From Lachnospiraceae bacterium (GTDB lineage: Bacteria > Bacillota > Clostridia > Lachnospirales > Lachnospiraceae): 43,031 nucleotides of DNA. Under the pieces are notes generated by a model. The model was not told the origin of the DNA. It saw nothing but the letters and a program-made list of their open reading frames with translations, and did no database searches. The translations under genes were made by a program, and so were the position numbers. Position 1 is the stretch's first letter; the number at the start of each line of letters is the position of its first letter. The stretch is from positions 9,960 through 52,990 of the forward strand of contig JAJQDT010000117.1 of the NCBI GenBank assembly GCA_021202075.1, read 5' to 3'. Shown here in pieces: positions 23,075 to 30,557 of this stretch.

Positions 23075-24048
23075 GCAGAGAAAAGAAAAAGCATAACAGA
23101 AGGGGTCTGTTTGTATTGCTGTGTATTGTAGTATTTCTTGTGTCGTTTATCGGATCTGCGATCTTTAAGATGACATACACCTCTCCGGCGTTAGCGGCGT
23201 ATTCGGTGGATTGGAGTGATGCAGTCGGAACTGTATACACCGACCTGTCCTATGGAGAAGAAGATGCCAATAAATTTGATCTGTATGTTCCTGCCGATAA
23301 CACAAAAGAGGCTTATGGCCTCGTGGTATATCTTCACGCGGGCGGTTTTACATCCGGAGATAAATCAGGAGATGCCGAAATGCTGGAATGGCTCTGCTCT
23401 AAAGGGTATGTCGCTGCGGGTATCAACTACACCCTGCGGGATGATGACCACCCGGACGCAAGCGTGTACTCGCAGTCCATGGAGATCAAGAGCAGCATTT
23501 CCGCAGTGGTCGAGGAATCCGCTAATCTGGGCTACAATCTGGATGCTATGGCGATCGGCGGAGGAAGTGCAGGCGGGACACTGGCTATGCTCTATGCCTA
23601 TCGCGACGCGGATGAATCCCTTGTTCCCGTAACCATGCTCTTCGAGGCTGTCGGACCGTCCAGCTTTTATGCGGAGGATTGGTCTTCTTACGGCCTGAAC
23701 CAGAACGCTGAGGCGGCTGCGTACCTGTTTGGTGTCATGGCCGGAACAGAAATCACCGCAGATATGCTTGGAACTGATGCATACGAGGAGGTCATCAAAC
23801 CTATCTCAGGTTATATGTGGGTTACGGAGGATTCCGTGCCGACTGTCTGCGCCTATGGTGCGTATGATAAAGTCTGTCCATTCGAATCCGCAAAGTGGCT
23901 GGTGAATGCGCTGGAGGAAAATGGTGTGCCCCACGAATATATTGAATTCCCGCATTCCGGTCATGCACTCCAGAACGATAATAATCTGTATCTTCAGTAT
24001 ATGCAGGCTATAGAGGAATACCTGGCGGCATATCTGCCGGTAGAATAG
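23071..24048 (+). CDS. Membrane-anchored alpha/beta hydrolase (esterase/lipase type)
   Basis: The start is the ATG at 23071 (MSREKKKHNRRGLFVLLCIV), coupled to the small gene upstream; a longer frame from 22915 is out of phase with that gene. 325 aa with an N-terminal membrane anchor, then an HSL-type hydrolase fold. It has an oxyanion-like HAGGFTSGDKSG, nucleophile elbow GGGSAGGTLAM, Asp in AYGAYDKVCP and His in EFPHSGHALQN. It is expected to hydrolyse an ester or acyl substrate at the outer face of the membrane. Confidence 0.85.
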   Translation: MSREKKKHNRRGLFVLLCIVVFLVSFIGSAIFKMTYTSPALAAYSVDWSDAVGTVYTDLSYGEEDANKFDLYVPADNTKEAYGLVVYLHAGGFTSGDKSGDAEMLEWLCSKGYVAAGINYTLRDDDHPDASVYSQSMEIKSSISAVVEESANLGYNLDAMAIGGGSAGGTLAMLYAYRDADESLVPVTMLFEAVGPSSFYAEDWSSYGLNQNAEAAAYLFGVMAGTEITADMLGTDAYEEVIKPISGYMWVTEDSVPTVCAYGAYDKVCPFESAKWLVNALEENGVPHEYIEFPHSGHALQNDNNLYLQYMQAIEEYLAAYLPVE

Positions 24049-24062
24049 GGGAAAGCGTAATA

Positions 24063-24989
24063 ATGAAAAAATTGTTGAAAATAATCGGGAGCATCCTCCT
24101 GGTGCTTGTTGCTCTGATTGCTGCATTTCTTTTCTGGCTGACGCACAGGGACAGTTCCCTGAAAGGCAATTACCGTGACAGCATCGAAACCGGCGGCAGT
24201 ATCGAGGCGGCTTATCTGGAAGATGGCCCATACGCCACATCCTATTATGAACAAAGCGCTGTGCAGGTTTTCGAGAAGTACGAAATCAGCTATCCGGCAG
24301 AGCTTGAGATGGAAGACAAAAAATATCCTGTTATTGTCGTATGCAACGGGACCGGATGGAAAGGCTCTTTATCCACGGCACAGCATCAGTTCTATGCCTC
24401 CTACGGATTCATCGTCATCGCAACGGAGGAAACCTACTCGTGGAATGCGTTCGGTGCTGAAATGTGCATCCGTTATCTGGAGCTTCTGAATGAATATGTG
24501 GACGACGAAGGGGAACCCGGCATTTTTTATCAGAAGATAGACTTTGACAATGTAGGCATTGTCGGTCATTCTCAGGGCGGCGTTGGGGTAATCAACGCTA
24601 TTACCGATACCGGCCACAAGGATATTTACAAGGCTGCTGTGGCACTGTCGCCTACAAACTACGAACTGGCGGTTGCATTGCAATGGCCTTATGATGCTGC
24701 GCAAATCAGCACACCGATTCTGCTGGTTTCCGGAGCAGGCGGAGGCGATGACTGGGTCGTGACGTTGGAAGGACTGACTGAAATTTACGGACAGATACTG
24801 GGAGACAAAATCATGGTCAGGAGAAGCAATACAGATCACGGAAGCACCAGTACTTCTGAGGATGGCTATGTTATGGCATGGTTTATGTGGCTGTTACAGG
24901 GCGACGAGGAGGCGGCAAACGCCTTTGTTGGTGATGATGCGGAAATATTGAACAACTCGCTCTATCAGGATGTAGATAAAAGCTTTTAA
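24063..24989 (+). CDS. Membrane-anchored alpha/beta hydrolase, chlorophyllase/dienelactone type
   Basis: 308 aa. An N-terminal membrane segment (IIGSILLVLVALIAAFLFWL) precedes the hydrolase domain with VVCNGTGWKGS, a nucleophile elbow GIVGHSQGGVGVINA (Ser) and a late His in SNTDHGSTS. Only about 14 bp follow the upstream hydrolase, so they form one operon. The two hydrolases are not close relatives, which argues for complementary substrates rather than tandem duplication. Confidence 0.83.
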   Translation: MKKLLKIIGSILLVLVALIAAFLFWLTHRDSSLKGNYRDSIETGGSIEAAYLEDGPYATSYYEQSAVQVFEKYEISYPAELEMEDKKYPVIVVCNGTGWKGSLSTAQHQFYASYGFIVIATEETYSWNAFGAEMCIRYLELLNEYVDDEGEPGIFYQKIDFDNVGIVGHSQGGVGVINAITDTGHKDIYKAAVALSPTNYELAVALQWPYDAAQISTPILLVSGAGGGDDWVVTLEGLTEIYGQILGDKIMVRRSNTDHGSTSTSEDGYVMAWFMWLLQGDEEAANAFVGDDAEILNNSLYQDVDKSF

Positions 24990-25090
24990 CTTTAACCGGA
25001 GTAATAGATGAAACAAATAACATTCAAAATACAATTATATACCCGCTTTCCGGCGACAGGCTATATTTTGTCACAGATTCCTCAGTTTTC

Positions 25091-25486
25091 CTATACACTT
25101 CTTTCAAAGCCAAGATATCTTGTCCCCTGAAATGTTAATGTCCCACTGTCTCCTTCCGCAAGCATTCCGTATTCCGAGCGGTTCACATGAAATTCCATCC
25201 GGTCGCCGCTTTTCACTTGAAATGTAATGTAATATCGGGTTGTCGTGGTCGCATGAAACCCATGCGACCCGGTTGCATCACCGGCGTTGGCATGCTGGTC
25301 ATATGTAATATCCGTTCTCTTTGTAACTAGTGTTGCATAGACTGACAGACGCGGGGAGTGATTATTCCTATTCCATGTAGCAAGTCCTTTTACAGCAGTC
25401 ACTATAAAAACAACGATCACACAGATAAATACGATCGTAAATAAAAGTTCAAACGTACCGAATCCCATACCAAAACCTGTATACAT
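25091..25486 (-). CDS. DUF2500 family membrane protein
   Basis: 131 aa. One membrane segment (FELLFTIVFICVIVVFIVTA) then a small beta domain with the DUF2500 pattern (RLSVYATLVTKRTDI; TTTRYYITFQVKSGDRMEFH; SEYGMLAEGDSGTLTFQGTR). Full length for the family. Convergent with the hydrolase operon. The function of DUF2500 is unknown. Confidence 0.88.
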   Translation of the reverse strand: MYTGFGMGFGTFELLFTIVFICVIVVFIVTAVKGLATWNRNNHSPRLSVYATLVTKRTDITYDQHANAGDATGSHGFHATTTTRYYITFQVKSGDRMEFHVNRSEYGMLAEGDSGTLTFQGTRYLGFERSV

Positions 25487-25585
25487 ACTTGTCCTCCATT
25501 ATTTTCGGGTTCTATCCTTCTGATATAAATCAACTGTAATGTAAGTATTTCGACAACTTTACAGGTACTGATCAGATACCATAAT

Positions 25586-25918
25586 TCAGACTCGGAGTAC
25601 TTCTTTCAGCTTATTCAGGAAGTTTTCTTCTCCCAGCGTATTAATCTTGCAGAACAATGCCGTACTTCCGCCAGATGTGATCGCTGAAAGGCGAATTGGT
25701 CCTCCATCCACCTGAAACAATGTAATATTCATGCTGACACGGTTGCCTCCAGCATAGCTGTACCGTTCAAATACACGCACACTGCACCGGGAAGAACCTT
25801 CCCTGAAATCACTCCATCCTTCCATCGATGCAGAGACACTGCCGCCTTTGATCCCTTCTTCAATTTCATCCAGTATCTGGTCAAAGTTTCCTGTAAGCGT
25901 CCGCTCTAATTTTGCCAT
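25586..25918 (-). CDS. DUF6054 family protein
   Basis: 110 aa: MAKLERTLTGNFDQILDEIE at the start, SRCSVRVFERYSYAGGNRVS in the middle and EENFLNKLKEVL at the end, which is the usual DUF6054 layout. A soluble cytoplasmic protein of unknown function. Its own ribosome binding site (GAGGAGAACGACC) stands before the ATG. Confidence 0.85.
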   Translation of the reverse strand: MAKLERTLTGNFDQILDEIEEGIKGGSVSASMEGWSDFREGSSRCSVRVFERYSYAGGNRVSMNITLFQVDGGPIRLSAITSGGSTALFCKINTLGEENFLNKLKEVLRV

Positions 25919-26100
25919 GGTCGTTCTCCTCGTACAGAATCAGAATTTAATGATTGATCTGAGTATAGCAGGTTCTGCCATCGAATTTGCTACGAAAAGT
26001 CTTAAGATTTTCCATAGTCTTCTACTATATCCCGGATACGAAAACTCCAGGTTATTTCTTTTTCTTCCGGCCTGAATACCCCAGTATACCAGACAGAAAG

Positions 26101-26418
26101 TCAGAATGTACCCTCACTATAATCTACAGATTGTGGAATGTTCATGACATTCGCATAAATCGGATAGGGGAAACGCTCCTCTCCCCTATCCGCCGCGCGG
26201 GGCGCATCCAATGCCATAAGGATTGCCGACGAAGTCGGAGGATTGATCTCCCGTATTTCCATCTCTCCGTCAATATATCGTTGATACATTTCAAACAGGT
26301 TCCCACCTCCCAGCCAGCAGCTGGAACAATTCTCGCATCCGCCGCCACAGTCAAGGGACTGCCGGATGATTGCTTCTCTCTCCTCTTTTGTCGTATCCTT
26401 GATTAAAACGCTTTTCAT
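26101..26418 (-). CDS. Small Cys-rich protein with element-derived C-terminal tail
   Basis: The start is the ATG at 26416-26418 (MKSVLIKDTTKEEREAIIRQ). The first ~60 residues, with CGGGCENCSSC and EMYQRYIDGEMEIREIN, match a widespread small Lachnospiraceae protein that normally ends about there. Here the frame runs on through PPTSSAILMALDAPRAADRG. The DNA coding PPTSSAILMA recurs in the noncoding element at 29909-29935. So the extra ~45 residues probably come from a palindromic insertion. Function unknown. Confidence 0.65.
   Translation of the reverse strand: MKSVLIKDTTKEEREAIIRQSLDCGGGCENCSSCWLGGGNLFEMYQRYIDGEMEIREINPPTSSAILMALDAPRAADRGEERFPYPIYANVMNIPQSVDYSEGTF
26206..26240. repeat. Short palindromic element segment (CCGAC/GTCGG)
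   Basis: Plus-strand TGCCATAAGGATTGCCGACG followed by AAGTCGGAGG matches 29909-29935 with a single change in the loop region. It contains the CCGAC-nnn-GTCGG hairpin and lies in the 3' half of the small gene 26101-26418. Confidence 0.6.
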
Positions 26419-26461
26419 GTCCAATTTTCTCCCATGATACCCATGTGAATTAAGCTGTTTA

Positions 26462-26716
26462 TCAGATGCAGGCCTGCCCGCAAGACTCCGTTTTCTCCTG
26501 ATGGTATAAAGCGGGAGAAACATCATGACCACCAGTCATAAGAAGGCCGTCACACATCTCAAATATCTCTAAAACATCCTCTGTGCTGCTGGATAAAGAA
26601 AGAATGATCGGGATACCCCCGGCGTCCCTGATTCCATCCATGTATCCGGGAACCATCCAGATACTTTCCTTTTCGTCGTCCCACAAGGGAACAACCGCTA
26701 TCTTCGGCTTTGCCAT
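26462..26716 (-). pseudogene. Truncated peptidase C26 (gamma-glutamyl-GABA hydrolase-like)
   Basis: Only the N-terminal ~84 of about 240 residues remain: MAKPKIAVVPLWDDEKESIW, then GIRDAGGIPIILSLSS and CDGLLMTGGHDVSPALYHQE. The class-I glutaminase Cys (expected in GICRG, further downstream) is missing. The frame stops at CGQACI, just before the small Cys-rich gene, pointing to a deletion junction near 26462. Confidence 0.8.
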
Positions 26717-26868
26717 CACGTTCTCTCCTGCTGGTTGTATTTATACGCGCTCTCTTTGGCATGAATCAAATCCACGATCAGGGAATTGTATAGTACAGCT
26801 ACACCATAAAGCTTCGCCTGCTCCACAATCGCTCCATTGATCGCATACCCACATGCATATATATTCAT
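26716..26868 (-). CDS. Short ORF upstream of the C26 fragment, possibly a gene remnant
   Basis: 50 aa: MNIYACGYAINGAIVEQAKL, then YGVAVLYNSLIVDLIHAKES. Its stop overlaps the start of the C26 fragment (GTGATGG), as in a coupled operon. It reads like the C-terminal end of a larger protein, with no obvious ribosome binding site. Not recognised. Confidence 0.4.
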   Translation of the reverse strand: MNIYACGYAINGAIVEQAKLYGVAVLYNSLIVDLIHAKESAYKYNQQERT

Positions 26869-27067
26869 ATATTCGGTCCTGCCTGATGGAAAATACCCCC
26901 ATCATGCAAAAGACGTCGCAAAAAGCCCTGCAAGTATCTACGACGTCTTTGTCACTGGAAAGTTTAGTACGGAATTACAAAATAGTCAAATACGTATTTT
27001 TCGATATCAGAATAAGCTTGTCTACCTGTCAATCCAGCTTTTCTGCTTTGCTTCATGAATCTGATCA
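26869..27067. other. Gene-free segment with one inverted repeat
   Basis: I see no gene. AAAGACGTCG (26909-26918) and CGACGTCTTT (26941-26950) form a 10-bp inverted repeat around a 22-nt loop, which may act as a terminator or operator. Confidence 0.4.
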
Positions 27068-28360
27068 TCAGTATTCAAATGAAACCGTAAAACTTCCCCA
27101 TCCAAGTTCCCTGTCTGTATCCGGTATGAGCTTTCCTTCTTCATCCCAGTCTGCTTCATAAGGAATGATCGTCAGGGATGACGTTGCGGTATCCAGAGAC
27201 GTCTGCCCATCAGCCAGAATGCCCGGTGTCCCGCTCAGTTCATAATCTGCGCACAGCCTTCCGTCTTCATCTGTATAGGATTCTGAGATAAAAACGGACA
27301 GATATCCATTGGTTGTGCCGATCTGGTTGCCAGCCTCATCTTCGATATAAAACAGTGCTCCCCGCATCGTGGGAAGGCTCAGCATTTCTTTGGCATCTTC
27401 CCCGCTTAAACGGTAGGTAAAATGAAGCGTTAACGTGGACGGAGAGATTGTCGCTTCCGTGATCGCTACATCTCCATCTACATTCTTTCCTTCCACCTGA
27501 TCGAGTGTTACCGTTTCAAGTGACCCTTTTCTCATTGCAGACGTCCCATCTACTGTGAAGGTCAGTGTCTGTTCCTCCGCAACTGTGACGTCCGTCGCGT
27601 AATCATATTCGTTTCCATCCTCTATAGCAGCAGGATACGCAGTCCAATCGTATTGATTTTGCAATAATTCCAGCCGAATCGAAAGCTCAAGTGTTTCCGT
27701 ATCGTCAATGTCGCTTACATCCACCCAGCAGAGATAAACCCCATCCGACTGTTTCTCGCTATTCAGAAGGTGATCGATGCCATTTACAGTCATGTGATCC
27801 TTGTGTACGACCTTCAGCTTCCCGTCTTCCAGAACAGCCTCCGGTGTTTCTGCGTAAAAATACACCTTTGCTCCATCGTACCACGTATCTGTGATGTTCC
27901 ACAGGTTTCCGAAAGAACCGGTTTCCTCCTGCTGGGCGGTTACCTCATCTGGTTCGCCTAAAAGACCATCCTCAACATCTGATTGTCCCATGAAGCCTGA
28001 CAGATAGTCGGAAAGGCCGCTCATGCTCGCCGCATAAGCGGTTCCGGCAATCAGGCAGAGCGATGCCGCCAGAACGGCCGCGTACTTCAGGCGCGGAGAG
28101 CCTCGCCATTTTAAATCGAGCTTCGCTCGATGGCTCGGCCTTCGTCCATGATTTGCTTCGCAAATCACGGACATATAGCGCAGGAAATTAGTCCTTCGGA
28201 ACGGGTACGCGGATATGGATGATATGCCTGCTGTTCCCGATGTGTCAGCAGCTCCTTTTTCCGGAAGATTTCGCAGCGCGTCCGTGTACTTTTCCCATAC
28301 CTGATCCGGCACGGTATTATCATTTGCAAGTGTCTGCACCATTTTCTCAAATCTATCCAT
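27068..28360 (-). CDS. DUF4179-type membrane protein with in-frame palindromic insertion
   Basis: 430 aa. Cytoplasmic N-terminus (MDRFEKMVQTLANDNTVPDQ), one membrane segment (about 92-110, YAAVLAASLCLIAGTAYAAS), then an extracytoplasmic beta-rich domain (LKVVHKDHMTVNGIDHLLNS; ITEATISPSTLTLHFTYRLS). Residues about 62-89 (YMSVICEANHGRRPSHRAKL and following) are coded by an 84-bp element placed just before the membrane span; apart from that the protein matches anti-sigma architecture. Its start overlaps the sigma gene stop (ATGGATAG), so they are coupled. Probable anti-sigma factor for 28353-29054. Confidence 0.83.
   Translation of the reverse strand: MDRFEKMVQTLANDNTVPDQVWEKYTDALRNLPEKGAADTSGTAGISSISAYPFRRTNFLRYMSVICEANHGRRPSHRAKLDLKWRGSPRLKYAAVLAASLCLIAGTAYAASMSGLSDYLSGFMGQSDVEDGLLGEPDEVTAQQEETGSFGNLWNITDTWYDGAKVYFYAETPEAVLEDGKLKVVHKDHMTVNGIDHLLNSEKQSDGVYLCWVDVSDIDDTETLELSIRLELLQNQYDWTAYPAAIEDGNEYDYATDVTVAEEQTLTFTVDGTSAMRKGSLETVTLDQVEGKNVDGDVAITEATISPSTLTLHFTYRLSGEDAKEMLSLPTMRGALFYIEDEAGNQIGTTNGYLSVFISESYTDEDGRLCADYELSGTPGILADGQTSLDTATSSLTIIPYEADWDEEGKLIPDTDRELGWGSFTVSFEY
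28093..28176. repeat. Palindromic element (type A) in frame inside the DUF4179 gene
   Basis: 84 bp (28 codons): GGAGAGCC, bulge, ATCGAGC-ttc-GCTCGAT, GGCTC, CTTCGTCC, ATGATTTGC-ttc-GCAAATCA, GGAC. Nearly identical to the second copy at 14449-14531 and, in the other orientation relative to its gene, to 7541-7624. Confidence 0.9.
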
Positions 28361-29054
28361 AAATTTCTCCTTTCCTGTCCGCCTGTATCATTTTCTTTTT
28401 ATCAAAACCCGTCCGCCGATTTGCATCGGAACTCATTTTTCCCAAGTCACGACCGTTTTCAGACTCGTAAGCCATTTTGCTTTCAGACTCATACGCTTTT
28501 GGGGACGAATGTTCGTCAGGTCGGCCATACGAAGCTGTTTGCGGCTCATCCCCAGCATCATTCGCACCATATTGCCGCCGCATCATCTCACGCGCTCTCG
28601 TAAGCCGGACACGCACCGTGCCCTCACTGAGTTCCAAAATCTGAGCAATTTCTTTTGTCTTAAATCCTTCTACATAAAAGAGCATCACCACAATCCGGTA
28701 CTTCTCTTCCAGAGCGTTTAAAAATTCATCCCACTCAGCATGCTCATAGCCATTTTCCAGAGAATCTGATTCCGGCCATGGTTCATCACTCAGCAAATGC
28801 TGGCGGTCGCGATAAATGGAGTTGCAGTTGTTGATCAGAATTCTTGTCAGCCAGGTCTTAAAAAGATGGTCATTTTTCAGCGTTCCGAGCTTTTCCCAGC
28901 AGGCAAGAGCCGTCTCCTGCATCGCGTCCGCCACATCATCGTCATTTTTCAGGATTGCTTTGGCGATTTTATAGAGCGATGGTCCCTGTTCTTCCATCAA
29001 CTGTGTAAACGCAGCCTTATCGCCCTTTTTTGCCTTCCTTACCAACAAATTCAT
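28353..29054 (-). CDS. ECF-type RNA polymerase sigma factor
   Basis: 233 aa. Region 2 (FTQLMEEQGPSLYKIAKAIL, then DDVADAMQETALACWEKLG and LFKTWLTRILINNCNSIYR) and region 4 (LEEKYRIVVMLFYVEGFKTK, EIAQILELSEGTVRVRLTRA). An unusual ~60-residue acidic/basic tail follows region 4 (GANDAGDEPQTASYGRPDEH and on), with a repeated MAYESE/ESE pattern. GGAGGAGGGG stands about 11 nt before the ATG. Divergent from the chimeric gene over the duplicated promoter region. Confidence 0.92.
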   Translation of the reverse strand: MNLLVRKAKKGDKAAFTQLMEEQGPSLYKIAKAILKNDDDVADAMQETALACWEKLGTLKNDHLFKTWLTRILINNCNSIYRDRQHLLSDEPWPESDSLENGYEHAEWDEFLNALEEKYRIVVMLFYVEGFKTKEIAQILELSEGTVRVRLTRAREMMRRQYGANDAGDEPQTASYGRPDEHSSPKAYESESKMAYESENGRDLGKMSSDANRRTGFDKKKMIQADRKGEIYG

Positions 29055-29398
29055 TCGTTTTCATTCCCCTCCTCCGTTTGGATGCAAAGCCTGTTATTGT
29101 TTTCGAGATAATGGCCGGTCAATTATCATCTACTCAATTACACTTATTAGACCACAAATCCGGCTGTTTTGTTACAGAATTTTTCGGATTTTTTTCTTAA
29201 AATTTAAAAAATCGTGGGACGTTTTTGCCGTCTCATCCGTCTAATGTATGAAAGGAGGGAACGAGCATGGAAGAATTAGCCGAACTGGCCAAAAAGGCAG
29301 CCGGACATGATGCCGACGCATTTACAGCATTGATGCAATCGCAGATGCAGAATATGTATAAGACAGCACGCGCGATTCTGTCGAACGAGTCCGATATT
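29033..29398. repeat. Duplicated divergent promoter and sigma-gene start (copy 2)
   Basis: Nearly identical to about 18976-19345. Here the leftward sigma gene is intact and the rightward one is cut at codon 43. The candidate ECF promoter TGGGAC (29215-29220) - 17 bp - CGTC (29238-29241) is retained. Confidence 0.85.
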
Positions 29399-29878
29399 GG
29401 CGGTTCGTGGAGCTTTGACCTGACTCTGTCCGGCTCCCCCAACACGACCACCTATGATCTGGACGCAGAGCTTGGGGACAGCGGCGCAACCGTGATTCAG
29501 GCTGTTCTCTCGCCGCTTTCCGCGACCATATACTATGAATTCCCATACTCTGAATACACCATCGAAGCAGAGGATGAAGATGGATTAACACGGATCGCCA
29601 CTCTTTTTGATGAGGCGCCGGCATTTATCGGTTTCCGCATGAAAGATGGCACAGATATTCGTTACCTGACTGGCGGAGGCTCAAATGGCTATGATAACGA
29701 CATGAATGATATTGAAAATGGCGAAAAATACATTTATCGTGTAATTCAGGGCTATGGACGTGTCATTGATGTGAATGAAATCGAAAGTCTCCTGTTCGTA
29801 AAATCCTGGCCAGAAGAATCGGAGGATGGTGAAGCGATCCTCTCTGATGAGAATCTGTATATCGTAACGCTTGAGTAA
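29267..29878 (+). pseudogene. In-frame chimera: sigma-factor N-terminus joined to DUF4179 C-terminus
   Basis: 203 aa. Residues 1-43 (MEELAELAKKAAGHDADAFT to LSNESDI) equal the sigma factor at 19210. From residue 44 the sequence (GGSWSFDLTLSGSPNTTTYD to DENLYIVTLE) equals the last ~160 residues of the DUF4179 protein at 19755. A deletion of about 1.4 kb between GA(T/C)AT microhomologies explains the join. The frame, start and promoter are intact, so a protein could still be made, but it has neither sigma region 4 nor a membrane segment. I call it a deletion product. Confidence 0.9.
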
Positions 29879-29895
29879 TATTACGTCTGCGCGGG

Positions 29896-30045
29896 CGGCG
29901 TGCTTTGCCATAAGGATTGCCGACAAAGTCGGAGGGCGCTGAGTGCCAGTGGCACTCGTTTAGCGCCGACCGGAACGGAGTGTAGAGCGATTTGAATTTG
30001 CGTCTCCAAACTGGCAGGTCAGCTTCGCCTGAAAGGTTTTTGTAG
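29896..30045. repeat. Composite element resembling the IS200/IS605 right end plus a type C remnant
   Basis: CCGAC-aaa-GTCGG (29920-29932), then GGCGCT (29935-29940) / AGCGCC (29962-29967) enclosing GAGTGCC-agt-GGCACTC with a gttt bulge, then GACCGGAACGGAGTGTAGAG. The omega-RNA region of the element at 15440 has the same order: GGCGCT, GGACATCC-agt-GGATGTCC, gttt, AGCGCC, GACCGTAGCGGAGCGAAGAC (15 of 20 identical after the hairpin). From 29984 the sequence follows the type C element at 3093-3130. No gene is visible here. Confidence 0.7.
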
Positions 30046-30184
30046 TGGGCATTGGCACCAAAAATCACCTCAAACATTTCAAAGAACAGGTTGATATGAA
30101 ACGCCAATTGTGGTATCTTTGATGTACAGAAGTATGCATAAAGTCTATAGCTTATTATGGTTGCAATGTATAGAGGTGACTAAA

Positions 30185-30391
30185 ATGATGCAGGTTAATT
30201 TAAATAATCCGGCGGAAATCAGAAATGCAGGTTTTAATGCCCTAAGAGAAGCTCTCAGTCCTGTAGGAATGGTTCGTTTTATTCAGCAATTTGATACTGG
30301 ATATGGGGACTATACGAAAGAAAAGCAGGAAAATCCTGATATCAGCCATGAAGAGGCTGTTGCCATGATGATGCAACGAAGAAAAAAATAA
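30185..30391 (+). CDS. Small conserved hypothetical protein
   Basis: 68 aa from the first ATG (MMQVNLNNPAEIRNAGFNAL, then SPVGMVRFIQQFDTGYGDYT and a basic end MMMQRRKK), with GAGGTGA 5 nt upstream. The NNPAEIRNAGFNAL and VGMVRFIQQ blocks are typical of a small protein found widely in Firmicutes and cyanobacteria, often beside a second small gene in toxin-antitoxin-like pairs. No partner gene is intact here. A short downstream run (VDEFIQIYFGLVKLN) may be its remnant. Confidence 0.65.
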   Translation: MMQVNLNNPAEIRNAGFNALREALSPVGMVRFIQQFDTGYGDYTKEKQENPDISHEEAVAMMMQRRKK

Positions 30392-30501
30392 CAGTTGATG
30401 AATTCATTCAAATCTATTTTGGTTTGGTCAAATTGAACTAGACAACTTTACAATTTACTATGAAACGATACTCCAGTTCTTTTTGAAATGCAGCGTTGTA
30501 A

Positions 30502-30536
30502 TTCTGGTAAAGGTTCAAAATGAGCCTTTACCAGAA
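30502..30536 (-). terminator. Perfect 12-bp hairpin after the solute-binding-protein operon
   Basis: TTCTGGTAAAGG (30502-30513) pairs with CCTTTACCAGAA (30525-30536). It lies 22 bp after the stop at 30558. No long T-run follows on either strand, so the terminator role is probable, not certain. Confidence 0.5.
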
Positions 30537-30557
30537 ATTGCGCGAGTGAAGTCTCCT

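Noticed and set aside
29763..30107. Minus-strand frame AFHINLFFEMFEVIFGANAH as a transposase piece
   Set aside because: The match to any transposase is too weak, and most of the frame runs through the palindromic element and the chimeric gene.
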